A stretch of 64,000 bases of DNA, taken from positions 56,250 through 120,249 of the forward strand of contig CAYNJC010000011.1 of assembly GCA_964397565.1 (NCBI GenBank). Direction: 5' to 3'. The translations under genes and the position numbers were made by a program. Shown one piece after another: positions 1-7,773 of the stretch (the first letter of the stretch is position 1; each line of letters opens with the position of its first letter). Below the pieces are notes generated by a model that saw only the letters and a program-made list of their open reading frames with translations, made no database searches and was not told where the DNA came from. This DNA is from JAPLST01 sp964397565 (GTDB lineage Bacteria; Auribacterota; UBA3054; JAPLST01).

Positions 1-1175
1 CAGGTGTCCTTGGCCACGTGGCGCCGCGCGTGATAGTGCGCAAAGGACAGGTCCGTCAGAAAACGAATCGTGTAGTAGGAAAGGTTGCAACCATAGCCGA
101 TGTCAGGGCCGGCCAGCATCTCCGGCGTCGGGCCGAAGCGGGCCCAGTCGAAGGGCTGGTTGGTGGGCGCGATCATGATGAAGAAGTCCAGCGGATAACT
201 CTCGCTGGAACCGTACAGCGTGGCGTTCTGCCCGCCCTGGGCCTTGAGCGTGAAACTGACGGCATTCGCGCCATTGGTGCCGCGCGTCTTGATGGCCACC
301 CACGACATCTCCTCCGCGAACTTGGCCCGCGCCGACAGCGAGGCGCCGCCGATGCTGCCTTGCCCAACGTGCGTCAACACCGCCGGCTCGCGCGCCACGG
401 GCGTGGTGCTGAGCCACGACATGGCGAAGTCGCTCGTCTGATTCTCCGACATGTACAGCGTGAACGCGTTTGAAATGTCTTGTTCGAAATCGGCGATGGT
501 CATGACCTGCGTGACGTCCTGCGTAACAAACTGCGGGAAGGGCTTGCTCAGCCCGGAGGCAATCAGTTCGATTTGATCAATTAAAAACTCGCCCGATGAG
601 CCCTTGAACATCGTCACCCGCGGCGCTTCCTGCACCCAGCGGGTGAAGGCGATCAACGGTGACGCCGTGCTGTACGACGCGCGCCGGTAGTTGCGTATCA
701 GGGGCACATTCAGCGGCAACTCGACCGTCACCCATTGCGGCGGAACACCGGTGGCGAGTGTCGCGTAATCGGCGTACGTGTCGCTGTTGCCACAGTAGAT
801 CGTGGCGGTGCCAACAGTGATGATCAAGCGGCCGCTGAGCACTTTCACGCGCAGGCGGATGGTGTCCGCCTCGGGCGGAAAATAGGCTGCGCCAAGCGTG
901 TGGACGTCATAGTAGTCCTTGGCCCAGGTCGTGTTGGTGATCGTGACTTGCAGGCAGCGCGCGCCATAGGGCGTATCGCTGCTGAACGCCAGCGTGATGG
1001 GCGACTGATAGCCGGCGCCGGGCAGTGCGCCGGATTCGTAGTCCTGGATGACCGCGACGCGGCGCTCTGCCATTGCCGGCGCTGCCAGCAACAGGACTGC
1101 GCCGGCGAGCACCGCGACGCGGCAGTACCAAGGCGCCGTGGTGCGCCTGCGCGCGTGCCGTGCCGTGCTGTGCAT
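1..1175 (-). CDS. Exported protein of unknown function, 3'-truncated by window edge
   Basis: The frame stays open for 391 codons from an ATG at 1175 to the left edge, so the C-terminus is missing. The first 36 residues form a signal peptide: an Arg-rich start (HARRRTTAPWYCR), a hydrophobic stretch (VAVLAGAVLLLAA) and a PAMA cleavage site. The mature part is rich in Thr, Ser, Tyr and Trp and looks beta-rich, as in exoproteins or carbohydrate-binding domains, but I recognise no catalytic motif. A consensus promoter and an operator-like palindrome lie just upstream, and the next genes are GH94/GH9 enzymes, so a role at the surface in polysaccharide use is inferred from context. A PEP-CTERM tail, as on neighbouring exoproteins, could lie outside the window. 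Confidence 0.75.
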   Translation of the reverse strand, partial: MHSTARHARRRTTAPWYCRVAVLAGAVLLLAAPAMAERRVAVIQDYESGALPGAGYQSPITLAFSSDTPYGARCLQVTITNTTWAKDYYDVHTLGAAYFPPEADTIRLRVKVLSGRLIITVGTATIYCGNSDTYADYATLATGVPPQWVTVELPLNVPLIRNYRRASYSTASPLIAFTRWVQEAPRVTMFKGSSGEFLIDQIELIASGLSKPFPQFVTQDVTQVMTIADFEQDISNAFTLYMSENQTSDFAMSWLSTTPVAREPAVLTHVGQGSIGGASLSARAKFAEEMSWVAIKTRGTNGANAVSFTLKAQGGQNATLYGSSESYPLDFFIMIAPTNQPFDWARFGPTPEMLAGPDIGYGCNLSYYTIRFLTDLSFAHYHARRHVAKDT

Positions 1176-1254
1176 GTCTTCCCCGATAGTCGTGCTACAC
1201 CGATTTATTAAGGCGATCGCCGCCGGACAGCACCCGCTGCGCTGTACCGTCTTT

Positions 1255-1283
1255 ATGGTAGCATTGTCCGCGCCGGCTGTCAA
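1255..1283 (-). promoter_or_regulatory. Sigma70-type promoter for the exported protein gene
   Basis: On the minus strand TTGACA (1283-1278) is followed after 17 bp by TACCAT (1260-1255). The predicted start near 1248 gives a leader of about 70 nt to the ATG at 1175. Confidence 0.6.
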
Positions 1284-1286
1284 GTG

Positions 1287-1300
1287 ATAAACCGGTTGAT
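1287..1300. promoter_or_regulatory. LacI-family-like operator palindrome
   Basis: ATAAACCGGTTGAT is a 14-bp inverted repeat with one mismatched pair and a central CG, the form typical of LacI-family operators. It sits a few bases upstream of the -35 box of the exported-protein promoter. A sister site lies at 7697-7710 between the two GH9 genes. Confidence 0.4.
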
Positions 1301-1303
1301 ATT

Positions 1304-3646
1304 TCAGCCCATGATGACGTCGACCTGATGTGTTTTGCCGTCACCCAGTACCGGCACCAGCGCGGTGCGCAAGCGTTGGCCGTCAAGATGCACACTTTTC
1401 ACGCCAGTGCTCACGCCGCGCGGATTGTGAATGACAATAGCGTAGGTCGCGCCGCGAAAGACGCGCCGGACATGCACCTTCTGCCAGTGGCGCGGCAGGC
1501 ACGGCGCGATGCGCAGTCCGTCAAACTCGCGCTGCACGCCGAGGATGCCCTCGACCAGCGTCAGGAAAGCCCATGCTGCCGTGCCGGTCGCCCACGCCCC
1601 GGTGTTGCCGCGCCCGGCCAAGGTGGCGTGCTCATAACCGACGCGGCAATTGGTGAATGCAAACGGTTCGGCGCAGGCGTTCTGGTTGCGCGGCGATGAA
1701 TCCGCGCCGCCGCCCGGCATGATCGTCGACCATAAACGCTGGGCCGCGTCACCATGGCCCGTCGCGCAATATGCCGCAATCAGGAAGCACACGGCATGAT
1801 TGTAGACCGAGCCGTTTTCAATCGCACCTGGGCCAAAGCCGGTCAAGGCGCCAATCCCGCGCACTTCATCGCGATAGGCCGGCCACAGCAGTTGCGGGCC
1901 GAGATATCCATCCATGTTTTTCTCAATGACGCTGAACAGTTGCTGGGTGCGTTCGGCGGTATTGATGCCAGCCAGCACCGACCACGTCTGCGGATTCAAG
2001 AATACTTTGCCCCAGCGATTGCGGGCCGAGCCGATCCATTGGCCGTCATCATTGATCGCCGCGCGATACCAGCCGCCGTCCCAGCCATGCTTCTTGATCG
2101 CGGCCGTGAGCGTGGCGGCCATGCGGCGGCATGCGCGCGCCTCGCGCCGGTCGCCCACGAAGGTCGCCACCTCCGCCCAACACTTCAGCGCCTGCACCGT
2201 GGCGATCGACAGCCAGACGGATTCGCCCCGGCCCTGCACGCCCACTTGGTGCATCGTGTCGCACCAATCGCCGTGATGTATACGCACCAAGCCGCGCGCG
2301 CCGCGATCATGAAACAGGAACCGCAACGCGCGCCGGACATGCTCAGCCACCGAGCCCGGCGCGCGCCGCGCGCGCGCCGGCGCCTGCGGCAGGAACGGCA
2401 GGCGTTGTTCAAGAAATCCCATGTCGCCCGTTTCCTTCAGGTAGGCCGCCACGGTGCGCGCAATCCACATCGGGCTGTCGGCGTAAAATTCATCCTTCAA
2501 TGCGGCGGCCACGCCGCCCCATGAGCGCACACAGCGGCCCGATGCATACTGATGTTGCAAGGCCTGCTCAATGTTCCGGCGCGCCCGCCCGGGGTCGAGC
2601 GCGCAGACGCCTTCGGCATCTTGCAGCGTATCGCGAAAGCCATGCGAATAGATGCGCGTCCACGCTGCATTAAGCAACAATTGATACGGCAGCCAGTAAT
2701 TCGCAATGCGCGCCATTGCGTGGTCGGGCAGCTCGACCTGCACGGTCGAGCAGGCGGCGGCCCAGTGCGCCGCGACGGCCGTGCATGCGCGCGCCACCGC
2801 GCCACACGGGCTGAGATACTTGCGCCGCAGCGCCAGTACTTCGCTGCGCGTGGCAAACACGCCGGTCATGAAGGTCACGTCGGACCCGCCACCGCCGGCC
2901 ACGGTGGTGTCGGTCGCAAGCGCGGCGAGAAACCGGTCGTCACCGCATTCGGCCGTGTTGGCGCAGCGCCCGTTGACGACCGCCGCCGGTCGATCCCACG
3001 AACCATTGCCGATAAAGGCGGGCTCAAGTCCGTCATAGCTGCTGACCGGCCCGCCCGTCAGCAGAAACCCATTGTGCGCGGCATGCTGGCGTTCAAGACT
3101 CTTGCAGTAAAACAGCATGCCGTTGGCCGCGCGGTCAAAATCACCGGGCGTCGAGTACCAATTGCCAAAGCGCGTGGTGAAGCCGCCCAGATCGAGATGA
3201 TTGGCGGCAAACACGCGCAGCCGCCGGGCGCGCCGCGTCGTATTCTCGATCCGCACGCGCCAAAACTCGACCGGCGCGACGCGCGGCACCACGATGGTCA
3301 GCACCAGATGCAAACCACGCGGCCGGCGATGGAACTCGATGCTGCCGCGGCGGACGATGACTTCGCCGTCCTGCTCCCAATCGAGCAAGTCCCACCACGC
3401 GCCCGTGTCGCGATCGCGCACAAACACTTTGCGCGGCGTGTGCGCCCGGCGCAGTTGCGTGCGGTGATGGGCATCATCCTTGAACGTGGCGATGCCGCGG
3501 CCGGCGGTGTCAATGGCACTGATAAAATGGTCGTTCCACAAAAACACGCTCCACGGCGCGGGCGGCCGGCTGGTGATGTGGTAGGCATGGTCGGGTGCAA
3601 ACGCGCCGAAGCGGGACGCATAGGCGTAGGCAGATGATGGTTTCAT
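1304..3646 (-). CDS. GH94-family-like glucoside phosphorylase (cellobiose/cellodextrin phosphorylase type)
   Basis: A 780-residue protein with no signal peptide, so probably cytoplasmic. The N-terminus (YHITSRPPAPWSVFLWNDHF) resembles the GH94 beta-sandwich domain. Around residues 460-480 the segment HHGDWCDTMHQVG followed by GRGESVW matches the GH94 (alpha/alpha)6 catalytic region with its DWND general-acid motif. A later ENGSVYNHAVCF block also fits the family. GH94 enzymes split beta-glucosides with phosphate to give a glucose-1-phosphate and a shortened sugar. The ATG at 3646 is preferred over upstream in-frame codons because similarity begins there and a -10-like box lies only 6 nt upstream, which suggests a leaderless transcript. 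Neighbouring GH9 enzymes would supply the oligosaccharides. The exact substrate cannot be read from sequence. Confidence 0.8.
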   Translation of the reverse strand: MKPSSAYAYASRFGAFAPDHAYHITSRPPAPWSVFLWNDHFISAIDTAGRGIATFKDDAHHRTQLRRAHTPRKVFVRDRDTGAWWDLLDWEQDGEVIVRRGSIEFHRRPRGLHLVLTIVVPRVAPVEFWRVRIENTTRRARRLRVFAANHLDLGGFTTRFGNWYSTPGDFDRAANGMLFYCKSLERQHAAHNGFLLTGGPVSSYDGLEPAFIGNGSWDRPAAVVNGRCANTAECGDDRFLAALATDTTVAGGGGSDVTFMTGVFATRSEVLALRRKYLSPCGAVARACTAVAAHWAAACSTVQVELPDHAMARIANYWLPYQLLLNAAWTRIYSHGFRDTLQDAEGVCALDPGRARRNIEQALQHQYASGRCVRSWGGVAAALKDEFYADSPMWIARTVAAYLKETGDMGFLEQRLPFLPQAPARARRAPGSVAEHVRRALRFLFHDRGARGLVRIHHGDWCDTMHQVGVQGRGESVWLSIATVQALKCWAEVATFVGDRREARACRRMAATLTAAIKKHGWDGGWYRAAINDDGQWIGSARNRWGKVFLNPQTWSVLAGINTAERTQQLFSVIEKNMDGYLGPQLLWPAYRDEVRGIGALTGFGPGAIENGSVYNHAVCFLIAAYCATGHGDAAQRLWSTIMPGGGADSSPRNQNACAEPFAFTNCRVGYEHATLAGRGNTGAWATGTAAWAFLTLVEGILGVQREFDGLRIAPCLPRHWQKVHVRRVFRGATYAIVIHNPRGVSTGVKSVHLDGQRLRTALVPVLGDGKTHQVDVIMG

Positions 3647-3652
3647 GAGCGT

Positions 3653-3682
3653 AGTATGGCAAAGGGCGCGGTTGAAGGTCAA
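3653..3682 (-). promoter_or_regulatory. Putative leaderless promoter of the GH94 gene
   Basis: TTGACC (3682-3677), an 18-bp spacer and CATACT (3658-3653) precede the ATG at 3646 by six bases. Transcription would start at the start codon itself, and no Shine-Dalgarno is visible. The site lies just beyond the 3' end of the SUMF1-domain gene. Confidence 0.4.
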
Positions 3683-3690
3683 ACGGTGTA

Positions 3691-4776
3691 TTACCGGGCG
3701 CAGGCCCGCCGGCGGCGGCACGCGGCGGGGCGCGCCCGAGTGCCTATGCCGAGGCAGGCCAGCGCGCCGACCGCCAACACGCCGGGCTCGGGCACGGACG
3801 ACGCAAAGCGGCTGGTCCGGAGGCCGAGATCCAGTGCGCCCGTTGCCGGCGCCCACGCGGCGCGGGCCGTTGCGGAAATATAGCGCGGCGCGTAGTACCA
3901 GCCGCCGCCGCGCGTGACGGTGTTGGTTGCGCCGCGCACTGGCGCGGCCGGCCCTTTTGGAAACAGGACCGGACTGGCCGCGTAATAGGCGGGATCGTAC
4001 CAGTCATTGCACCACTCGCGCACATTGCCGATCATGTCATACAAGCCAAAGGCGTTTGACGCAAAACTGCGCACCGGCAGGGTCGCGGGCCACAAAGCCA
4101 GCGTGGTGCTGCCGGTGGCATTGCACTGGGAGAAATCCATGAAGTGGCCCCACGGGAAGGCCTCGCCCGTCGCAGCCCCGCCCGCGGCATATTCCCATTG
4201 GGACTCGGTGGGCAGATGGTAGCCCGCGTTGGTCATCGCCGCGCTGTACCAATCGCAGGACCAGTCGCTGGTGCTGTACAGCGGTATGAAGCCGTCGCGC
4301 GCCGACAGATAATTGCAGAACAACACCGCGCCAAACCAGGTGACGTTCACGATCGGATGGTTGCTGCGCGACGCAAGCGCGGGTTGCCACACGCCGGCAT
4401 TGTTGCTGAGCACCTGCGCCTGCACGGTCAGCCAGGCGACCGGCTCGCTGCCCGCGCCATTGAACCGGACCACGGCATAACAGGCATTGCTGGTGCCGTC
4501 ATCCGTGGCGGGTGCCACGTAAAACCAAGTTGGCCGTTGATTTAGCATCTCGCAGAACTGCGCGATGGTCACTTCGGCCTCGCCCATCAGGTAGTGCCCG
4601 AGCATGACTGCATGCACCGGCAGTTCGTCGCTTTCATACGGCGCGCCGGAACACACCCGCGCGCCCATGCTGAACGTGTTGGATGGCAGCTCCCGCATGA
4701 GCATCGGCAGGTCGGCGCGGGCAACGCGTGCCAGGCACACCAGTGCAGAAATCAGATGGAGGCGCGCGTGTTTCAC
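3691..4776 (-). CDS. PEP-CTERM protein with SUMF1/formylglycine-generating-enzyme-like domain
   Basis: 361 residues from a GTG start (reads GTG AAA CAC). A signal peptide ends near RVARA at residue 21. The body is a SUMF1 fold: EAEVTIAQFCEML near the start, YHLPTESQWEYAAGG in the middle, GNVREWCNDWYDPAYY and TRGGGWYYAPRY near the end. The two catalytic cysteines of true FGE (a CxxxxC near the last motif) are replaced by other residues, so oxidation of sulfatase cysteines is unlikely. The C-terminus has VPEPG, a hydrophobic stretch and an Arg-rich tail, the PEP-CTERM sorting signal handled by exosortase. It lies between the GH9 and GH94 genes, 15 bp after the former. The substrate or ligand is unknown. 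Confidence 0.8.
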   Translation of the reverse strand: MKHARLHLISALVCLARVARADLPMLMRELPSNTFSMGARVCSGAPYESDELPVHAVMLGHYLMGEAEVTIAQFCEMLNQRPTWFYVAPATDDGTSNACYAVVRFNGAGSEPVAWLTVQAQVLSNNAGVWQPALASRSNHPIVNVTWFGAVLFCNYLSARDGFIPLYSTSDWSCDWYSAAMTNAGYHLPTESQWEYAAGGAATGEAFPWGHFMDFSQCNATGSTTLALWPATLPVRSFASNAFGLYDMIGNVREWCNDWYDPAYYAASPVLFPKGPAAPVRGATNTVTRGGGWYYAPRYISATARAAWAPATGALDLGLRTSRFASSVPEPGVLAVGALACLGIGTRARPAACRRRRACAR

Positions 4777-4793
4777 ATCTCACATCTCAAATC
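4772..4793. repeat. Short heptamer repeat, CACATCT type
   Basis: Three near-copies of a 7-base unit (CACATCT, CACATCT, CAAATCA) occupy the junction between the GH9 stop codon and the GTG start of the next gene. Confidence 0.4.
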
Positions 4794-7620
4794 ACGGCAT
4801 CCAACGATAGCCATACAACTCCTGCAACGGTTTTGGCGCGCGATTGGTCAAGCCGTTGCCCGGCCGCCAGCCGGGCGGCACCAGGCAGCCGTAGCCGACC
4901 ACCTGATGAATGATGGTTTCGGACACGGTGTATTCACACACGCCCGCCGCGCCTTCGATGCACTGATAATTGCGCCAGGCGGGTATGTTGCTGCCCTGGC
5001 TCTGACCCGGGACGTCGAACGGCGGCGGCAGAAATGAGACGGCCACCGTCTTGGGATTGGGATACGGCATGCGCGTGAACGACGAACTATAATTAAGCGC
5101 ATAGCCGCGCATGCGCCAGTCATAGGTCGAGCTGCCGATTGGCGCGTACATGGCAATGCCCGGCGACGGCTCGTCAATCCCGTCGTACATGCTGACAAGG
5201 TGCAGCAGCGAGACGGTGTTGTTCCAGCCCAGGCCGGTGGTGAAGATGAAGCCCATCGGCCGGCAGCCCAGCATGAAGTCGTTGACCAGGATGGCCTTGG
5301 CCAGGTAGTTCGAGTCGCCCGTGAGGATGAAGGCGGTCATCAAGTGCTGGCCATCACGCTCGAGGGTGCTGGTGCCCCAACTGCCGGGGCTGTCGGTGGT
5401 CTGGCGGTACGTCCGGTTGGTCAGCGCCAAGAGTGCGTTTGCCCGATCCAGCACATTCTGGCGGCACTCGTTGCGAATCGTGCTGCTGACGGCGGCCGGC
5501 GCCGTGCGCGCCATCAGGAAACAAGCCAGCGCGCTGGTGTCTTCGCGGTCATGATGCAACGCCGCATACGTGGCATTGACCAGCGTGGCATAGCTCGCCG
5601 CGCCCGAGGCAAGATACAGGCAGAACGGCGCGCGCCACTGCCACGGGCTGCGCTGGTAGTGCGGCGTGACCGGGAAAAAGTCGGCCGGCTCGTCGTAGCG
5701 GTACTCGCGCAGGCGGTAGACGTAGGGGCTCGCGCGCGCAAAACTCACATAGACATTCGGCGCATCGGGCGTGACGCGATACTCCTGCATGGCGGGATGC
5801 GCCTTGAAGATCGCGTCAATCGCCGGCGTATACTCGGATGTCGGCAGCCAATATGAAATGTTGCGCACGCGATTTGACACCTTCTGCGAGAACTCGTAGG
5901 CGTTGGACGCGGAATGAAAATAATCATTGGCTATGGCCGGGTTGAAGGGCTTGATCGCCCATGAGAACAAGGCCGCGGCAGCTGAGTACAGCAGCGCGCT
6001 GTAGCGATCCGGATAGGCGGCGAAGTACAGGTTCTTGTCCAAGTACGGCAGTGGCTGCTGTGGATGCGATTTGGCCTCGAAGCGCACGGACGTGCCGCCA
6101 TCCGGCCGTTGCGACGTGCGATAAATGCGCAGCAGCCAGGCAACTTCGTCGAGGATGTCGGGCACGCCGTTGCCGGATTCGTCCATGTTGCAGGTGCCGT
6201 CCACCAGCGCGTTGGAATTCATCAGGTAGGCCGAAATCAGGCTGAAGGCGCCTTGCAAATGATATGGGCGCTTGTCGAAATCCGCGGCGTCGTACCAGCC
6301 GCCGAAGCAGTTGGTGATCAGGTGCAAGGCATCGAGTTTCTGAACCCATTCCGGCCGCGAGGAAGGATCGGCGTAAAACGCATCGTAGTTTGTCTCGCCG
6401 GGAATGGCGCGCATCTTCCACATCTCGGCGGCCGCCTGCTCAAAGTAACCGATCACGCCAGCCGTGTTCACGCCAACGGCCCCGGCCCAGTCTTGGTCGA
6501 CGGATGCGCAATGCGACCGGTATGTTTTCAGGTGGCCGGCCGGCCGCGCCCACATCAAGCGGTTGGATGTCACCGCGAAGCCGCTGCGGTGCTGGTACAG
6601 GCCCTTCATCACCATGTAGAATGGCGCGCCGTACACATCCGGGCCAACTTTGAACGGCCACGAGCGGCCCACGCCGGGCACACTCAGGTAGAATGTGCCC
6701 GTACCCCTGAACGCGCTGAAATCCATTTGGTAGACATATTCGCCAATCCGCTCGACACTGGCCGTTGACGGGTCGTAGCGCAGCGTGACCGGGCCGCTGA
6801 ACACCGACGTCACTGCCGCGTCGGCCATGAGGTTGAAGCGCGCGTTGGTGACGGCCGGGAAACCAATCGGTCCGTAGGTCCCGCCCCACGCGCCCATGTA
6901 GGCGTACTTCTCCGGCGCCCAGTCAAGGTAGCCGACTTGATTGGCATGCATGGCCCAACTGATCGAGCGTTGCTCGTCATATAGGAAATTGCCGGAGATG
7001 CCGCTGCCAAGCAAGACCGTGTAACGGCAGCCGTTCGACAGTGCCGTCGGCAGCTTGATCCATGAGTAGTTCACCACGTGGCACAGGCCGCCAACTGGAT
7101 CGCCGGATTGCCGGTCACGCCATTGGCGGATGCTGTTGATGAAACGGCCTAGGGCAACCGGCGGCTGCGGCGCCGCGTAGGCCGGATCATCGGGCGAACT
7201 GACGCGGAAGAACGCGGCGCTGTTCAACGGCAGGTCGTACTTCGGCCGCACGACCGGCATCCAATAGTCGTGCATGTCGCCGACTTTGAGCGGATACTCC
7301 CACGCGGCCGACACGCCGTTGACATGATTGCTGTAGATCAACGCGTAGCGATTGGTGATGCCGCCGCCGAAGGCGTACATGTCGGTCTCGACAATGTCGG
7401 CCCAATAGTTCGACATGAAGTCGTTGACAACGCAAATCCATTCGTGGTTGACGACATACACGTCCGTCACGCCGCCCGTGCAGCTGGCCGTGACAAAGCC
7501 ATACGCAGTGGTGGTGAAGCCGGCCTCGGCCGGCGTGCGCACGGCGCCCAGGACGAACGCCATGGCCAGAAGCGCGGCACACTTTTGCAGGTGGCCCGCC
7601 CGGTCGTGGTCAATCAACAT
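4792..7620 (-). CDS. Exported GH9-type glycoside hydrolase
   Basis: 942 residues. A signal peptide runs to about residue 33 (GAVRTPAEA). A CelD_N/Ig-like domain is marked by ANQVGYLDWAPEKYAYMG near residue 225. The (alpha/alpha)6 GH9 domain follows, with NCFGGWYDAADFDKRPYHLQ carrying the two catalytic-base aspartates, then ESGNGVPDILDEVAWLL, a strong GH9 signature. Near the C-terminus EYTVSETIIHQ fits the general-acid region. The His-Arg motif region (GCRPMGFIFTTGLG) lacks the usual GRS, so it may be a divergent member acting on an unusual beta-glucan. No PEP-CTERM tail is present, unlike the divergent GH9 partner. A consensus promoter lies about 30 bp upstream. The gene is first in a probable GH9-SUMF1-GH94 unit. 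Confidence 0.85.
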   Translation of the reverse strand: MLIDHDRAGHLQKCAALLAMAFVLGAVRTPAEAGFTTTAYGFVTASCTGGVTDVYVVNHEWICVVNDFMSNYWADIVETDMYAFGGGITNRYALIYSNHVNGVSAAWEYPLKVGDMHDYWMPVVRPKYDLPLNSAAFFRVSSPDDPAYAAPQPPVALGRFINSIRQWRDRQSGDPVGGLCHVVNYSWIKLPTALSNGCRYTVLLGSGISGNFLYDEQRSISWAMHANQVGYLDWAPEKYAYMGAWGGTYGPIGFPAVTNARFNLMADAAVTSVFSGPVTLRYDPSTASVERIGEYVYQMDFSAFRGTGTFYLSVPGVGRSWPFKVGPDVYGAPFYMVMKGLYQHRSGFAVTSNRLMWARPAGHLKTYRSHCASVDQDWAGAVGVNTAGVIGYFEQAAAEMWKMRAIPGETNYDAFYADPSSRPEWVQKLDALHLITNCFGGWYDAADFDKRPYHLQGAFSLISAYLMNSNALVDGTCNMDESGNGVPDILDEVAWLLRIYRTSQRPDGGTSVRFEAKSHPQQPLPYLDKNLYFAAYPDRYSALLYSAAAALFSWAIKPFNPAIANDYFHSASNAYEFSQKVSNRVRNISYWLPTSEYTPAIDAIFKAHPAMQEYRVTPDAPNVYVSFARASPYVYRLREYRYDEPADFFPVTPHYQRSPWQWRAPFCLYLASGAASYATLVNATYAALHHDREDTSALACFLMARTAPAAVSSTIRNECRQNVLDRANALLALTNRTYRQTTDSPGSWGTSTLERDGQHLMTAFILTGDSNYLAKAILVNDFMLGCRPMGFIFTTGLGWNNTVSLLHLVSMYDGIDEPSPGIAMYAPIGSSTYDWRMRGYALNYSSSFTRMPYPNPKTVAVSFLPPPFDVPGQSQGSNIPAWRNYQCIEGAAGVCEYTVSETIIHQVVGYGCLVPPGWRPGNGLTNRAPKPLQELYGYRWMP

Positions 7621-7652
7621 GTATAATTCCCTGATGATTCATCGGATGGTTG

Positions 7653-7682
7653 AGTATACCATAACGGGCGGCGCGGTGTCAA
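7653..7682 (-). promoter_or_regulatory. Sigma70-type promoter of the minus-strand GH9 gene
   Basis: TTGACA (7682-7677), an 18-bp spacer and TATACT (7658-7653). The leader to the ATG at 7620 is about 25-30 nt and contains an AGGGA ribosome-binding site. Confidence 0.65.
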
Positions 7683-7696
7683 TGCCATGCCGCGCG

Positions 7697-7710
7697 ATAA
7701 AACGGTTTAT
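7697..7710. promoter_or_regulatory. LacI-family-like operator between divergent GH9 promoters
   Basis: ATAAAACGGTTTAT is an inverted repeat with one mismatched pair, nearly the same sequence as the site at 1287-1300. It lies 14 bp from one -35 box and 28 bp from the other, where a single regulator could control both GH9 genes. Confidence 0.45.
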
Positions 7711-7738
7711 TAAAGGCATGCGGCGCGGCGCGGCGGTG

Positions 7739-7767
7739 TTGACGCATGCATGGATATGTGCTACAAT
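7739..7767 (+). promoter_or_regulatory. Leaderless sigma70-type promoter of the plus-strand GH9 gene
   Basis: TTGACG (7739-7744), a 17-bp spacer and TACAAT (7762-7767) stand six bases before the ATG at 7774. The start point should coincide with the initiation codon. Confidence 0.6.
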
Positions 7768-7773
7768 AAAGAC

